Below, piece after piece: positions 63,300 to 64,000 of a DNA stretch of 64,000 nucleotides; the stretch's first letter is position 1, and the number at the start of each line of letters is the position of its first letter. A model generated the notes under the pieces. It had not been told where the DNA came from and made no database searches. It saw only the letters and a list, made by a program, of their open reading frames with translations. A program made the position numbers and the translations under genes. This DNA comes from Stachybotrys elegans. Taxonomy: Eukaryota; Ascomycota; Sordariomycetes; Hypocreales; Stachybotryaceae. The stretch covers positions 1-64,000 of the forward strand of contig JAGPNK010000039.1 in assembly GCA_020746835.1 (NCBI GenBank). The letters are read 5' to 3'.

Positions 63300-64000
63300 G
63301 CTGGTCTCAAATAAGCCCATGCACAAATACAATCTTTCTGCTAATAGCTGGGGGTAACCGGTTGATTCTGAGCAAGCTCAGACAAGAAATTTGTCCCCCC
63401 AAAAGGTTGGGGGTCGGGAGCCAGAGATCCTCCTTTAGAGAGTAAGGCTGTTGCATAGATATCATGGCTTATATTGTCCTTTGCCCAGCCAGAGAGGCTA
63501 ATACAACGAGTGCAACTCGCCCTGGCCTCCAATGCACTCGCATAGCTTCCAATATAGCCCCTGCCGCCTTACTTAGAGGAATGTGCCACTAATAGTTCTG
63601 GTGCTTTTATTTCAGGCCCCTTCCGGCTGGTAGCCTACATTACCTCTTTACCCTACTATCTTTCATCTTCTCGCTTCTATGGGCACGGGATCTGTTTGAT
63701 TGCTTAGCGATAGCCACATGAAATTCCACACCGCCTTAATCGCGCATTTACTTCTGGGTCAGCCTCCCTTGCACGTATTAAGGGTATTAAGTGCTGGAGG
63801 GGGCTGAATAGGCTAACTACGAGCCTATTATGACTGGCTACCGTTGTTTTGTTGTTTCGAGCAGCCTGTAGTGTACGCCAAGGCCAATTACAAGGAGAGC
63901 TCGTGAATAAATCATGGGGCAAGGCCGTTAAGAGGGCTATTCATGGTCCTAGAGTATAGCTAGAAGCCCGCTTGGAAACAATAACTGGTAGATCGCGTCG
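63300..64000. other. No gene seen
   Basis: Short frames only, to the end of the window. Confidence 0.35.

Noticed and set aside
1..64000. CRISPR arrays, operons, ribosome binding sites, riboswitches
   Set aside because: The sequence is eukaryotic (fungal introns and families); no regularly spaced direct repeats of CRISPR type were seen.

Overview
The window is nuclear DNA from a filamentous ascomycete (Pezizomycotina). The evidence is 43-67 nt introns with GTATGT/GTAAGT donors, CTAAC/CTGAC branch points and C/TAG acceptors, fungal-specific families (HET, NB-ARC/TPR NLRs, DUF3723, fungal ferric reductase, GH64, LaeA-like methyltransferase), a Tad1-type LINE fragment, and an AT-rich block with the CpA/TpG depletion left by repeat-induced point mutation (RIP). 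I cannot name the species. The region is accessory in character: gene-sparse, rich in repeats, immune-type genes and shortened paralogs of core genes. I saw no rRNA, tRNA or CRISPR.

Layout. 1-757 is RIP-type DNA. 2.1-4.0 kb is a three-exon Myb-like protein; 4.0-7.7 kb is almost gene-free, with a promoter-like CT-rich stretch near 5.0-5.3 kb. 7.8-9.6 kb is an unknown acidic protein. 10.5-12.5 kb is NLR1 (NB-ARC/TPR, no effector domain). 13.2-17.1 kb is a run of very small genes: coiled coil, MADS-like, chromo-like, PRA1-like and a stand-alone Cdc25 catalytic domain. 17.9-21.5 kb is NLR2, a six-exon, 1106-residue hydrolase/NB-ARC/TPR protein. 22.1-24.3 kb holds two transposase relics around a small gene. 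25.4-28.7 kb holds a GH64 glucanase, a membrane protein and an F-box-like protein, followed by a 0.9 kb palindrome/minisatellite structure. 30.2-35.2 kb carries a DUF3723 protein, a pseudokinase and a ferric reductase. 36.0-43.1 kb holds a GH12 glucanase, a RING protein and small or membrane proteins. 43.9-45.4 kb is a 5'-truncated LINE with a 14-bp target-site duplication, inserted just upstream of NLR3 (HET/NB-ARC/TPR, 45.5-48.1 kb). 50.6-55.8 kb has three unknown proteins, one of which looks like an inactive Ulp1-type protease. 56.6-58.0 kb is an eight-exon LaeA-like methyltransferase. 59.2-63.3 kb has a Myb-like fragment, a polytopic membrane protein and an unknown protein.

How it fits together. 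DUF3723, ferric reductase and NLR genes together are the recognised accessory gene set of Starship giant transposons. No captain tyrosine recombinase (DUF3435) is visible, so the window may be the interior of such an element or a degraded one. All three NLR genes have the perfect palindrome TCACGTGA upstream, suggesting shared regulation of a nonself-recognition set, and the LINE has moved NLR3 about 1.5 kb away from its copy. Most genes were resolved by joining reading frames across introns; exon coordinates are given in each entry and every stated join keeps the reading frame.
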